In this document: one piece after another, positions 37,588 to 45,968 of the stretch
Position numbering within the stretch: the stretch's first letter is position 1
Layout of the letters: every line of letters begins with the position of its first letter
Source: Sphingomonas psychrotolerans
Lineage (GTDB): Bacteria; Pseudomonadota; Alphaproteobacteria; Sphingomonadales; Sphingomonadaceae
Direction: 5' to 3'
NCBI RefSeq assembly: GCF_002796605.1
Contig: NZ_CP024923.1
Location: 3,975,501-4,039,500, forward strand
Length of the DNA stretch: 64,000 bases
Position numbers and translations under genes: made by a program
Notes under the pieces: model-generated
Database searches by the model: none
Told to the model about the DNA's origin: nothing
The model's input: the letters and a program-made list of their open reading frames with translations, nothing else

Positions 37588-38187
37588 ATGACCTTCAATG
37601 ACCGCGCCACGCCGCTCAGTCTTCTCCAGACCCGCCGTTCGGGCAAGCCGCGCGACATGGTGGCGCCCGGGCCGAGCCTCGAACAACTGCATGCGATAGT
37701 CGCGATCGCGGCGCGCACGCCTGATCACGGCAAGCTGGCGCCGTGGCGCTTCGTGATCGTACCTGACGAGGCACGGCCTGCGCTGGCGCTCAGGCTGGTC
37801 GAGATCCAGCGCGCCGAGAAACCTGACTGCAATGCGCGCGACGAAGAGGCGACGGCGCAGTTCGTGACGCAGGCGCCTGCGTTGATCGTCGTGCTCTCTG
37901 CGGCGGTGCCCGGACACAAGATTCCCGAATGGGAACAGCAACTATCGGCAGGGGCGGCGTGCATGAACCTGCTCCATGCGGCGCATGCGATGGGGTTCGT
38001 CGGTAGCTGGCTGACCGGTTGGGCCGCCTATTCGGAGCAAGTGCGCGACTTGTTCGGCGCGGCGCCGCAGCGGATCGCCGGGTTCGTCTTCATCGGCACG
38101 CCGGGGCGCGAACTCGAGGAGCGGCCGCGCGGCAAACTGTCCGAAATCGTACACGAATGGAATCCCGGGTATGGACCCGATCGCTAA
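37588..38187 (+). CDS. Nitroreductase-family FMN protein
   Basis: A 199-residue member of the FMN-dependent nitroreductase superfamily of the YdjA type. LLQTRRSGKPRDM carries the phosphate-binding arginines, ARTPDHGKLAPWRFVIV the FMN-contact segment, and SAGAACMNLLHAAHAMGFVGSWLTG the helix and glycine turn typical of the fold. It should reduce nitro or quinone compounds with NAD(P)H, but the natural substrate is unknown. It ends just before the GntR regulator gene, whose operator touches its stop codon. Confidence 0.87.
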   Translation: MTFNDRATPLSLLQTRRSGKPRDMVAPGPSLEQLHAIVAIAARTPDHGKLAPWRFVIVPDEARPALALRLVEIQRAEKPDCNARDEEATAQFVTQAPALIVVLSAAVPGHKIPEWEQQLSAGAACMNLLHAAHAMGFVGSWLTGWAAYSEQVRDLFGAAPQRIAGFVFIGTPGRELEERPRGKLSEIVHEWNPGYGPDR

Positions 38188-38188
38188 T

Positions 38189-38206
38189 TGGTGTATTATT
38201 GCACCA
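38189..38206 (+). promoter_or_regulatory. Candidate GntR self-operator
   Basis: Inverted arms TGGTG and CACCA with an 8-nt AT-rich spacer end at the first base of the GntR ATG. GntR-type regulators of the YtrA group often bind near their own start. The proposal is inference from symmetry and position. Confidence 0.4.
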
Positions 38207-38562
38207 TGACAGCGCTCGAGCACGACGACTCACCCGTTTACCTCAAACTCCGCGCCACCATCGCCGCGGCGATCCTGCGCGGCGAATATCGCGCGGGCGA
38301 CCAGCTTCCCTCGGTGCGCGCGCTCGCCGCCGAGCACGGGGCCAATCCGCTGACTGTCGCCAAGGCCTATCAGAGCTTCCAGGACGACGACTATGTCGAG
38401 GTCCGCCGCGGAGTCGGCATGTTCGTGCTGCCGGGCGCGGTCGAGCGGCTGCGCATCGCCGAGCGCGAGCGTTTCCTCAATGGCCATTGGCCGCGGGTAC
38501 GCGATCACATCGCGCTGCTCGGGCTCGACGTTAACGAGCTTCTCGACCGCGAGACCGCCTGA
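38206..38562 (+). CDS. GntR-family regulator, YtrA-like
   Basis: A 118-residue regulator with the GntR winged helix: VYLKLRATIAAAILRGEYRAG and QLPSVRALAAEHGANPLTVAKAY hold the characteristic LPS-R-LA and helix-turn-helix. The C-terminal part is only about 45 residues, as in the short YtrA subfamily, so it has no large ligand domain. The ATG at 38206 is preferred over an upstream TTG. YtrA proteins often control ABC or membrane genes; here the neighbour is a nitroreductase. Confidence 0.87.
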   Translation: MTALEHDDSPVYLKLRATIAAAILRGEYRAGDQLPSVRALAAEHGANPLTVAKAYQSFQDDDYVEVRRGVGMFVLPGAVERLRIAERERFLNGHWPRVRDHIALLGLDVNELLDRETA

Positions 38563-38575
38563 CCTCCCTTTATTC

Positions 38576-38602
38576 GTCATCCCGGCACAGGGCCGGGGTG
38601 AC
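38576..38602. terminator. Bidirectional hairpin between GntR and aminotransferase genes
   Basis: Arms GTCATCCCGGC and GCCGGGGTGAC pair with one mismatch between convergent genes. A similar GC-rich repeat occurs at 63916-63935. It is probably a shared transcription end or a dispersed repeat. Confidence 0.55.
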
Positions 38603-38616
38603 GAGGAAGTAAGGCG

Positions 38617-39825
38617 CTAGCCCGCTTTCACGCTGGGTGTGTTGACCCCCATCGACTGCAGGTACTTCCGCACGTTGCGCGCCGCCTGACGCAGGCGCTG
38701 CTCGTTCTCGACCATTGCGATGCGAACGAAGCCCTCTCCATTCTCGCCGTAACCGACGCCGGGCGCGACTGCGACCTTGGCATGGCTGAGCAATTGCTTC
38801 GAGAATTCGAGGGAGCCGAGATGCGCGAGTGCCGGCGGCAGCGGCGCCCAGGCGAACATCGATGCGCGCGGAGAGGGGATGTCCCAGCCCGCGCGGCCGA
38901 AGCTCTCGACCAGCACGTCGCGGCGCTTGTGATAGAGCTGGCGATTCTTCTCGACGATGTCCTGCGGGCCGTTGAGTGCCGCACAGGCCGCGGCCTGAAC
39001 CGGAGTGAAGGCGCCGTAATCGAGATAGGATTTCACGCGAGTCATCGCCGCGATCAGCTGTTTGTTGCCGACCGCGAAGCCGATCCGCCAGCCGGCCATC
39101 GAATAGGTCTTTGAGAGCGAGGTGAATTCGATCGCGACGTCCTTCGCGCCCTTCACCTGCAGGATCGAGACGGTCGGGTTGCCGTCGTAATAAAGCTCGG
39201 AATAAGCGAGGTCCGAGATGATCCAGACCTTGTTCTCGCGTGCCCAGGCGACGAGCCGTTCGTAGAAAGCGAGGTCGACCGTCTCGGCGGTCGGGTTCGA
39301 CGGGTAATTTACGACAAGGATGGAGGGGCGCGGCACGGTGAAGTTCATCGCGCGCTCGAGGCTCTCGAAATAATGCTCGTCGGGCGTGGTCGGCACCGCG
39401 CGGATCGTGGCGCCGGCGATGATGAAGCCGAAAGTGTGGATCGGGTACGATGGGTTGGGCGCGAGGATTACGTCGCCGGGCGCAGTGATCGCCGTGGCGA
39501 GGCTGGCGAGACCTTCCTTCGACCCCATGGTCACGACCACTTCGCTCTCGGGGTCGATCTCGACGCCGAAGCGGCGGCCGTAATAATTCGCCTGGGCGCG
39601 GCGCAGGCCGGGAATGCCCTTGGACTGCGAATAGCCGTGCGCGTCGGGCTTGCGGGCGACTTCGCAGAGCTTTTCGATTACGTGATCGGGCGGCGGCAGA
39701 TCGGGATTGCCCATGCCGAGATCGATGATGTCCTCGCCCGCCGCACGCGCCGCTGCCCGCATGCCGTTTACCTCGGCGATGACGTAGGGCGGCAGCCGCT
39801 TGATGCGGTAGAACTCTTCGGACAT
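38617..39825 (-). CDS. Class I/II aminotransferase, AlaC type
   Basis: A PLP-dependent aminotransferase of about 402 residues. VVVTMGSKEGLASLATAI is the cofactor-pocket start, VVNYPSNPTAE the Asn-Pro loop and SLSKTYSMAGWRIGF the Schiff-base lysine motif. The pattern matches the AlaC/LL-diaminopimelate aminotransferase-related group, most likely a glutamate-pyruvate transaminase that makes alanine. ATG at 39825 is used; a GTG two codons earlier is possible. It is divergent from phaC and convergent with GntR. Confidence 0.87.
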   Translation of the reverse strand: MSEEFYRIKRLPPYVIAEVNGMRAAARAAGEDIIDLGMGNPDLPPPDHVIEKLCEVARKPDAHGYSQSKGIPGLRRAQANYYGRRFGVEIDPESEVVVTMGSKEGLASLATAITAPGDVILAPNPSYPIHTFGFIIAGATIRAVPTTPDEHYFESLERAMNFTVPRPSILVVNYPSNPTAETVDLAFYERLVAWARENKVWIISDLAYSELYYDGNPTVSILQVKGAKDVAIEFTSLSKTYSMAGWRIGFAVGNKQLIAAMTRVKSYLDYGAFTPVQAAACAALNGPQDIVEKNRQLYHKRRDVLVESFGRAGWDIPSPRASMFAWAPLPPALAHLGSLEFSKQLLSHAKVAVAPGVGYGENGEGFVRIAMVENEQRLRQAARNVRKYLQSMGVNTPSVKAG

Positions 39826-39847
39826 TTCCACTTCTCTCTCGAATTTG

Positions 39848-39863
39848 GGCGCTGCATTGCGCC
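39848..39863. promoter_or_regulatory. TGC-rich palindrome between aminotransferase and phaC
   Basis: GGCGC and GCGCC arms flank TGCATT, giving CTGCATTGC in the core, nearly the PhaR-type operator seen at the phasin and micro-ORF promoters, but the last GCAG is GCGC. It lies 95 bp before phaC. It is weaker than the other two sites and could be chance in GC-rich DNA. Confidence 0.35.
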
Positions 39864-39957
39864 GTGATGCGTTCCTACGCCATTCCTGCGTGTCCGGGAA
39901 TGACGAGTTGGCTTGTCGGCGCTAAAGGTTCGCAGTCGCCGATCGAGAGGGAAACGC

Positions 39958-41679
39958 ATGGAAGATACCACGACGCCGCCTCCCCGCCTCGAGGACCTCC
40001 AGCACTGGACCTGGGTGTTGGGCAAGGCACAGCAGATGATGCTCGAGAATGGCTTCGATCTGATGCGCCAGGTGCCGACGGCCCCGGCGATGGATCCGGC
40101 GAGCGCGCTCAGGGCCAGTGCGAACTTCTGGGCCGACACGATGCAGCTGTGGCAGCGCTTCCTTGATCCGGCGCATGCGATTCCGTTCGAGGAGACGCCC
40201 GAACAGGCGAAGGACAAGCGCTTCAAGGCGCCGCAATGGCGGGAGGAGCCGGTGTTCGACTTCCTGCGCCAGAGCTATTTCGTGATTGCCGACAATCTGC
40301 TGAAGGGCGTCGACGCACTGGAAGGCGTCGATCCGAAGCAGAAGGAGCAGATCCGCTTCGCGACCAAAGGCTTCATCGACGCAGTGAGCCCGACCAATTT
40401 CCCCGCGACAAATCCGCAGGTGCTCGAGAAGATCGTCGAGACCAAGGGCGAGAGCCTGCTCAAGGGCCTGCAGAACATGTTGTCGGACATCGCCAAGGGG
40501 CAGATGACGCAGACGGCGGAAGGTGCGTTCGAACTGGGCAAGAACCTTGCGATGACGCCGGGCAAGGTGATCAAACGCACGCCGCTCTACGAGCTGATCC
40601 AATATTCGCCGGTAACCGAGGAGGTCTATGCCACGCCGCTGATCATCTTCCCGCCCTGGATCAATCGCTTCTACATCCTCGACCTGACCCCGGAGAAGAG
40701 TTTCATCGGCTGGGCGGTCGCGCAGGGGCTGACCGTGTTCGTCGTGTCGTGGAAGTCTGCCGACGCCAGCATGAAGGACGTGGTGTGGGACGATTATGTC
40801 GAACGCGGCCAGATCGACGCGATCGACACTGTCCGGGAGGTGCTCGGTGTCGAAGGGGTGCATGCGATCGGCTATTGCGTAGCGGGGACGACGTTGGCGG
40901 CAACGCTGGCCGTGCTCGCAGCGCGGGGCGAGCCCGAAAAAGTGAAGAGCGCGACCTTCTTCACCGCGCAGGTGGATTTCTCCGAGGCCGGCGACCTGCA
41001 GATGTTCGTCGATGACGATCAGCTGGCGCGGATCAAGAGCCTCAGCGGCGAAGGATTCCTCGACGGGCGCTATATGGCGATGACTTTCAACCTGTTGCGT
41101 GGCCGCGACCTGATCTGGAGCTATGTGACCAACAATTATCTGATGGGGCAGGATTACGTGCCGTTCGATCTGCTTCACTGGAATTCGGACGTCACCAACC
41201 TGCCCTCGACCTGGCATTTGAGCTATCTCACGGATCTGTACCGCGACAACAAATTGGTGACGCCGGGGCTGCTCTCGATCGCGGGAACCCCGATCGATCT
41301 CGGCAAGGTGGCGACTCCGACCTATGTCCAGGCTGGTCGCGAGGACCATATCGCACCTGCAGCAAGCGTGTGGAAAATCACCCACCATCTCAAGGGGCCG
41401 CTCAAGTTCGTGCTCGCCGGATCGGGGCACATCGCCGGGGTGGTGAACCCGCCGGCCGCGGGGAAATACCAATATTGGGTCAACAACGCGAAGGTCGAGA
41501 CGCTCGCCGAGTTCATGGCCGGCGCGAAGGAGACCAAGGGAAGCTGGTGGCCCGATTGGGTTGGGTGGATCGAAAGCGTCGATTCGAGGAAGGTGGGTGC
41601 AAAAGGTGCACGTGTGCCCGGAAAGGGCAAGCTCAAGGCGATCGAGGATGCACCGGGGAGCTACGTCCGCACGCGCTGA
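39958..41679 (+). CDS. phaC: Class I poly(3-hydroxyalkanoate) synthase
   Basis: PhaC polymerises (R)-3-hydroxyacyl-CoA into storage polyester on the granule surface. The 573-residue protein has the lipase-like box GYCVAGT with nucleophile Cys307, the catalytic Asp463 in GREDHIAP and His491 in GSGHIAG. Cys, Asp and His occur in the order and spacing seen in the Cupriavidus enzyme. Class I is indicated by length and the absence of a separate PhaE or PhaR subunit. AGAGGGAAA lies before the ATG. The phasin gene follows 116 bp later with its own operators, and phaB lies 19 kb away. Confidence 0.95.
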   Translation: MEDTTTPPPRLEDLQHWTWVLGKAQQMMLENGFDLMRQVPTAPAMDPASALRASANFWADTMQLWQRFLDPAHAIPFEETPEQAKDKRFKAPQWREEPVFDFLRQSYFVIADNLLKGVDALEGVDPKQKEQIRFATKGFIDAVSPTNFPATNPQVLEKIVETKGESLLKGLQNMLSDIAKGQMTQTAEGAFELGKNLAMTPGKVIKRTPLYELIQYSPVTEEVYATPLIIFPPWINRFYILDLTPEKSFIGWAVAQGLTVFVVSWKSADASMKDVVWDDYVERGQIDAIDTVREVLGVEGVHAIGYCVAGTTLAATLAVLAARGEPEKVKSATFFTAQVDFSEAGDLQMFVDDDQLARIKSLSGEGFLDGRYMAMTFNLLRGRDLIWSYVTNNYLMGQDYVPFDLLHWNSDVTNLPSTWHLSYLTDLYRDNKLVTPGLLSIAGTPIDLGKVATPTYVQAGREDHIAPAASVWKITHHLKGPLKFVLAGSGHIAGVVNPPAAGKYQYWVNNAKVETLAEFMAGAKETKGSWWPDWVGWIESVDSRKVGAKGARVPGKGKLKAIEDAPGSYVRTR

Positions 41680-41708
41680 GGCTGCTCGTTCCGTAGCGTA
41701 AACGACTT

Positions 41709-41774
41709 TTGTGCACTGCACAATATTTCTTCTTGCAATGCACGCAACTGCTCTTTATATGCTGCATTGCAGCA
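41709..41774 (+). promoter_or_regulatory. PhaR-type operator region upstream of the phasin gene
   Basis: Three TGC-rich sites are packed in 66 bp: a perfect palindrome TTGTGCACTGCACAA (41709-41723), TTGCAATGCACGCAA (41733-41747), and the perfect palindrome TGCTGCATTGCAGCA (41760-41774). The last contains CTGC-N3-GCAG, the PhaR recognition form, and follows TATAT as if placed over the start of transcription. PhaR repression of phasin is well established in PHA-producing bacteria. The exact 15-mer recurs at 34745. Confidence 0.75.
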
Positions 41775-41795
41775 ATAGTCAGGGGACCGAGTCAC

Positions 41796-42554
41796 ATGGC
41801 CACCAAGGGACCGAAAGCGCCGGCGAAGCCGATCGCTCCGAAGCCTGCGGCGCGCGCCACGAAGCCGGCAGCGCCCAAGGCTGAGGCTGTCGCAGCCAAA
41901 ACCGAGAAGAAGCCCGTGCCGAAAGCCGTCATCGAAGCAGTTGCTCCGGTGAATGCTGCCGGACCGGCTCCGGTCGTGGAAACAGCGTCGCAGGAAGTAG
42001 TGAAAACCGTTCGAGTGGCGGCAGAGCAGACTGAAGTCGCCGTCGCGGAAACCGTCAACGCAGCCGAAGCCGTCATCGAGACCGCCGCGGCGCCCATCGT
42101 CAAGGAAACCAGCACCATGGCTACCAATTTCGAGAACAACACCGTCAAGGCCCAAGCTCTGTTCGCCGACTGGAACGATCGCACCAAGACCGCCGTCGAG
42201 AAGTCGACCAAGCTGGTCGAGGAAGCCAACGAGTTCGCCAAGGGCAACCTCGAGGCCGTCGTCGAGTCGAGCCGCATCGCTGCCAAGGGCCTCGAGACCC
42301 TCGGCCAGGATGCTGCCGAATATGGCCGCAAGTCGTTCGAGAACGCGACTGCCGCACTGAAGACGCTCGCGACCGTCAAGTCGCCGGCCGATTTCTTCAA
42401 GCTGCAGAGCGACTTCGTTCGCGGCGCATTCGACGCGTATGTCGCTGAAGCTTCGAAGAATACCGAAGCCGTGCTCAAGCTCGCCGGCGACGCCGCGCAG
42501 CCGATCTCCGGTCGCTTCGCGGTTGCCGCCGAGAAGGTGAAGACCGTCGCCTGA
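41796..42554 (+). CDS. Phasin with long Ala/Pro/Lys-rich N-terminal extension
   Basis: Phasins coat PHA granules. Residues ~108-252 form the family's helical domain (from MATNFENN, then NDRTKTAVEKSTKLVEE). Before it lies a ~107-residue low-complexity segment, with Ala-Pro-Lys repeats (PAKPIAPKPAARATKPAAPK) and later Val/Glu-rich sequence, resembling the basic tails that let PhaF-type phasins bind DNA. An internal ATG at 42117 begins exactly at the core domain and could yield a short form. The ATG at 41796 has AGGGGA upstream. It has a strong terminator and PhaR-like operators. Confidence 0.9.
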   Translation: MATKGPKAPAKPIAPKPAARATKPAAPKAEAVAAKTEKKPVPKAVIEAVAPVNAAGPAPVVETASQEVVKTVRVAAEQTEVAVAETVNAAEAVIETAAAPIVKETSTMATNFENNTVKAQALFADWNDRTKTAVEKSTKLVEEANEFAKGNLEAVVESSRIAAKGLETLGQDAAEYGRKSFENATAALKTLATVKSPADFFKLQSDFVRGAFDAYVAEASKNTEAVLKLAGDAAQPISGRFAVAAEKVKTVA

Positions 42555-42586
42555 GCGCATTTTTGCGCTCCAGTAAACGCGTAGAC

Positions 42587-42621
42587 GGGCGGTTGCCGCA
42601 GGGCAGCCGCCCTTTCTTTTT
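42587..42621 (+). terminator. Intrinsic terminator of the phasin gene
   Basis: Arms GGGCGGTTGCC and GGGCAGCCGCCC form a long GC-rich hairpin with a GCA loop, followed by TTTCTTTTT, 33 bp after the stop. It is a classical terminator and fits a highly expressed gene. Confidence 0.88.
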
Positions 42622-42701
42622 GACGGCGCGTGCTTCTTTTGAAGATTAATGGCGTGGCCTTGGCCTTGCCTCGACTCCGACGAGCCCATATTTTCAGCGC
42701 G

Positions 42702-43073
42702 ATGGCCGAAACCAGCAAATTCATAATCCGGATGGCCGAGGACGGCGACGACGGCGACGACGACACGGGGACGCGCGATCCGTCGGTCGGACTCGCGACG
42801 CGGACTCGCACGCGCACCAAGAAGCCGACGCCTTACCGCGTGCTGATGCTCAACGACGATTACACCCCGATGGAGTTCGTCGTGCTCTGCCTGCAGCGCT
42901 TCTTCCGGATGAACATGGAGGAGGCGACTCGGGTGATGCTCCACGTCCACCAGCGCGGCGTCGGCGTCTGCGGGGTATTCAGCTACGAAGTCGCCGAGAC
43001 CAAGGTCAGCCAGGTGATCGATTTCGCCCGGCAGAACCAGCATCCGCTGCAGTGCACGCTGGAAAAAGCTTAG
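42702..43073 (+). CDS. clpS: ATP-dependent Clp protease adaptor ClpS
   Basis: ClpS binds ClpA and passes N-degron substrates to ClpAP. The core from [18 protein letters not shown] to [16 protein letters not shown] is the full ClpS domain, including the N-degron-binding Asn-Asp-Asp and the His in MLHVHQRG. An acidic N-terminal extension precedes it. The start may be ATG 42702 or 42732; neither has a strong ribosome binding site. clpA is not adjacent; the neighbours are phasin and a Crp/Fnr regulator. Confidence 0.92.
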   Translation: MAETSKFIIRMAEDGDDGDDDTGTRDPSVGLATRTRTRTKKPTPYRVLMLNDDYTPMEFVVLCLQRFFRMNMEEATRVMLHVHQRGVGVCGVFSYEVAETKVSQVIDFARQNQHPLQCTLEKA

Positions 43074-43094
43074 CGAGACCCTCTGCGCCGAAGT

Positions 43095-43832
43095 TCAGCT
43101 GCGCGGCGGCGGCAGCCAGCTCAGATCGAGGCCCTTATAGCGGTTCACATAATTTGCGGCATGCCCGAGCGCACGCTCATCAAGGAGCGTAACGCGCCCG
43201 GATTCGCGGGTGATCAGGCCGTCCTCCTCGAGCTGGCGCAGCATGCGATTGACGTGCACCGCGGTGAGACCGGTCGCATCGCCGATCTCTTCCTGGGTGA
43301 GACCGAGCGCGAAGGCATTGGCGATGCTTTTATTGGTCGTGCGCAGGCGATTGCGCAGCTCGAGCAGCAATGCGGCGACGCGCGCCTTGGCACTGGTTCG
43401 GCCGAGCGCGGCGAGCCGGTCAGTCAAAGCGACGCGCTCGATCTGGCAATAAACGAGGATCAGCGCCGAGAGCCGCGGATGTTCGCGCATGATCTCGGCC
43501 AGTGCGGCGCGATCGAACGGCGACACCACGCAATCGGAAAGCGCGGCGAGCGTCTCGGGTGCTTCCTGATACACCGCGCTCGACACGCCGAGCATGTCGC
43601 CGGGAAACAGGAAGCGGAGGATCTGGCGACTGCCGTCGGCGAGCAGCACATAGCTCATCATCAGCCCCTTGCGCAGGATGAAGAGCTCGTTGCACGGCTC
43701 GTTCTCACGCTGCAGCACCGCCCCGCGGCGCACCGGCCGCTGACGTTCCTCCAGTTTTTCGAGCGCATCCCTCTCCCCTTGGGAAAGCTCTACGAGCTCG
43801 CTCACTATATCCGCGAAACAACTACCCGACAC
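43095..43832 (-). CDS. Crp/Fnr-family transcriptional regulator
   Basis: About 245 residues with an N-terminal cyclic-nucleotide-like beta barrel ([29 protein letters not shown]) and a C-terminal winged helix ([30 protein letters not shown]). No four-cysteine Fe-S motif is present, so it is not an O2-sensing Fnr; the ligand is unknown. The frame opens upstream without ATG: TTG 43862, GTG 43832 (with a G-rich stretch before it) and GTG 43805 are candidates. A palindrome ACGAATTCGT at 43831-43840 may be an operator. It is divergent from murA. Confidence 0.87.
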   Translation of the reverse strand: MSGSCFADIVSELVELSQGERDALEKLEERQRPVRRGAVLQRENEPCNELFILRKGLMMSYVLLADGSRQILRFLFPGDMLGVSSAVYQEAPETLAALSDCVVSPFDRAALAEIMREHPRLSALILVYCQIERVALTDRLAALGRTSAKARVAALLLELRNRLRTTNKSIANAFALGLTQEEIGDATGLTAVHVNRMLRQLEEDGLITRESGRVTLLDERALGHAANYVNRYKGLDLSWLPPPRS

Positions 43833-43956
43833 GAATTCGTATTCCCCCCGTCCCCAGTGCAAAGCAGTGCAGCGGAATCAATGCATTAAAGTCGATCAAC
43901 CCGTTTCACGGCCCGTCGCGCTTGCACCTGCGTCCCGAGGAGCTAGAAGCTCGGCC

Positions 43957-45240
43957 ATGGACCGTATCCTCATCCGCGGCGGAAACCGCCTTTCCGGAAA
44001 AATCGCCATTTCGGGCGCGAAAAACGCCGCGTTGACGCTGATGCCCTGCGCATTGCTGACCGACGAACCGCTCACGCTGCGAAATCTGCCACGGCTGGCC
44101 GACGTCGACAGCTTCGGACATCTACTGAATGAGCTCGGCGCCTCGACGGCGATCGAGGGTACCCGCCCCAATGATTTCGGCCGGGTGATGACCACGCGCG
44201 CCGGCAAGCTGACCTCGACCGTCGCGCCCTATGACATCGTGCGCAAGATGCGGGCGTCGATCCTCGTGCTCGGGCCGCTGCTCGGCCGCGCCGGCGAAGC
44301 GACGGTATCGCTGCCCGGCGGCTGCGCGATCGGCAACCGGCCGATCGACCTGCATCTCAAGGCATTGCAGGCGATGGGCGCCGAGATCGAGGTTGCCGCG
44401 GGCTATGTGAAGGCGAGCGCGCCGGGCGGGCGGATTGCGGGCGGACGCTTCCGCTTCCCGGTGGTGTCGGTGGGCGCGACCGAGAATGCGCTGATGGCGG
44501 CGGCGACCGCGAGGGGCACGACCGTGCTCGAAAATGCTGCGCGCGAGCCCGAGATCGTCGATCTGTGCAATCTGCTGGTCGCGATGGGTGCCCGGATCGA
44601 CGGCATCCATAGCGAGACGCTTACCATCGAAGGCGTCGACCGGCTGCATGGCGCGACCTATGCGGTGATGCCCGACCGGATCGAGGCAGGCAGCTATGCC
44701 TGCGCCGCGGCGATCACCGGCGGCGATCTCGAACTGGTCGGCGCGGATGCGGGCGACATGCGTGCGACGCTCGACGCGCTGATCGAGGCAGGCGTCACGG
44801 TCGAGGAGAAGCGCGATTCGGTCCGCATCGCCGCGCCGAACGGGATCAAGCCGCTGACCTTGTCGACCGCGCCGTTCCCCGGCTTCGCCACCGACATGCA
44901 GGCGCAGTTCATGGCGATGCTGTGCAAGGCCGACGGCGCCAGCGTGCTCACCGAGACGATCTTTGAGAACCGCTACATGCACGTGCCCGAGCTGGCGCGG
45001 ATGGGCGCCAATATCGACGTGCGCGGGCGGACCGCAGTGGTGCACGGCGTCGACAAGCTGGTCGGTGCCCCGGTGATGGCGACCGATCTGCGCGCGTCGA
45101 TGAGCCTGATCCTCGCCGGGCTGGTCGCCGAGGGCGAAACGCAGGTCCAGCGCGTCTACCATCTCGACCGCGGCTATGAGCGGCTGGAAGAGAAGCTCCA
45201 GGGCGTCGGCGCCGATATTGAGCGTGTCGGCGACGGCTAG
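43957..45240 (+). CDS. murA: UDP-N-acetylglucosamine 1-carboxyvinyltransferase
   Basis: MurA catalyses the first committed step of peptidoglycan synthesis, joining phosphoenolpyruvate to UDP-GlcNAc. The 427-residue protein starts [14 protein letters not shown], has [12 protein letters not shown] with the conserved lysine, and the active-site Cys123 in [12 protein letters not shown], the site attacked by fosfomycin, so the enzyme should be fosfomycin-sensitive at this position. ATG at 43957 gives the family's normal N-terminus. It is a single gene, divergent from the Crp/Fnr regulator. Confidence 0.96.
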   Translation: MDRILIRGGNRLSGKIAISGAKNAALTLMPCALLTDEPLTLRNLPRLADVDSFGHLLNELGASTAIEGTRPNDFGRVMTTRAGKLTSTVAPYDIVRKMRASILVLGPLLGRAGEATVSLPGGCAIGNRPIDLHLKALQAMGAEIEVAAGYVKASAPGGRIAGGRFRFPVVSVGATENALMAAATARGTTVLENAAREPEIVDLCNLLVAMGARIDGIHSETLTIEGVDRLHGATYAVMPDRIEAGSYACAAAITGGDLELVGADAGDMRATLDALIEAGVTVEEKRDSVRIAAPNGIKPLTLSTAPFPGFATDMQAQFMAMLCKADGASVLTETIFENRYMHVPELARMGANIDVRGRTAVVHGVDKLVGAPVMATDLRASMSLILAGLVAEGETQVQRVYHLDRGYERLEEKLQGVGADIERVGDG

Positions 45241-45252
45241 GCCTTCGTTCCC

Positions 45253-45392
45253 TTAAGTTGACTCAGTTCACGAAAACGAGATTCATCTCGCAACATTATT
45301 TCACGAGATGGAGTCAAGTTGCGGACATGTGAAAGAGCGGTCGAGCATCGTTCGGCACGGCGAGCCAAGCAGACGAAATCCTACATTGCAAG
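45253..45392 (+). repeat. ~140-bp conserved intergenic element, copy B (upstream of a secreted protein gene)
   Basis: Starts with TTGACTCAGTT at 45258, continues AACGAGATTCATCTCGCAAC (a CGAGA-TTCA-TCTCG hairpin) and ends with a 27-nt stretch identical to copy A. TTGACT followed after 17 nt by ATTCAT reads like a promoter. The end is 9 bp before the ATG of the next gene, so the element includes that gene's leader. The hairpin letters differ between copies (GCG-CGC in A, CGAGA-TCTCG in B), hinting that structure is conserved more than sequence. Confidence 0.65.
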
Positions 45393-45401
45393 GCTGGTGA
45401 T

Positions 45402-45899
45402 ATGACACGATCATGGTGTGCGCGGGGCACTGCGACGATATTGTTTGTCCTGGCGCCAACGGCCGTTGCCAAGTCGCAGACTGTCCATACGCCCGTAGCT
45501 GGCAGCGCCGAACGCACCGCGATCGTCAAGACGTTGCACGCGGGTGACGATGACCCGCAGTCGCGTTTCACATTCCGCCAATTTCGCGTTTTGCGTGCCG
45601 GATCGCGGGCAATTGCCTATGTCCATGGGGCGGGTCCCATCGGTGACTTTCAGGCCATCCTGAAGCGTGACGGCCAAGCCCCATGGCGCAAAGTCTGGGG
45701 TGAAAGTGACGGCGGCAGCAACAGCTGCGAAACGGGCGCGCAGCATTATGCCTGGGCCCTGCGGCTGATTCGGACCTACACGGCCGCCCCTGACGCAATT
45801 TTTCCGGGGATCGTTGCGCGAACGGGAGAATTGAAACGCATGGCGCAAGCAGATCCCGAGCTGCAGTGTGTCGGCGACCTGGATGGCGGCCCGGAGTGA
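45402..45899 (+). CDS. Secreted protein of unknown function
   Basis: A 165-residue protein with a signal peptide (residues 1-26, hydrophobic LFVLAPTAVA). The mature part has FRQFRVLRAGSRAIAYVHG and two cysteines (SNSCETG; LQCVGD). It has no recognised family. It follows copy B of the ~140-bp element by 9 bp, with GGTGA as a ribosome binding site, so the element is probably its promoter and leader. It may be single, since the next gene is convergent. Confidence 0.7.
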   Translation: MTRSWCARGTATILFVLAPTAVAKSQTVHTPVAGSAERTAIVKTLHAGDDDPQSRFTFRQFRVLRAGSRAIAYVHGAGPIGDFQAILKRDGQAPWRKVWGESDGGSNSCETGAQHYAWALRLIRTYTAAPDAIFPGIVARTGELKRMAQADPELQCVGDLDGGPE

Positions 45900-45968
45900 C
45901 GGGCACATGCAGGTTGGGCAGCGCAACGAGTCGCTAGCGGCTATGAACGTGCTCGCGCCGATTTCGAC

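Noticed and set aside
45241..45401. Considered as a transposon remnant (MITE) because of its two-copy state.
   Set aside because: No terminal inverted repeats or target-site duplications are visible at the borders of either copy, and the inner sequence varies as in a functional element.
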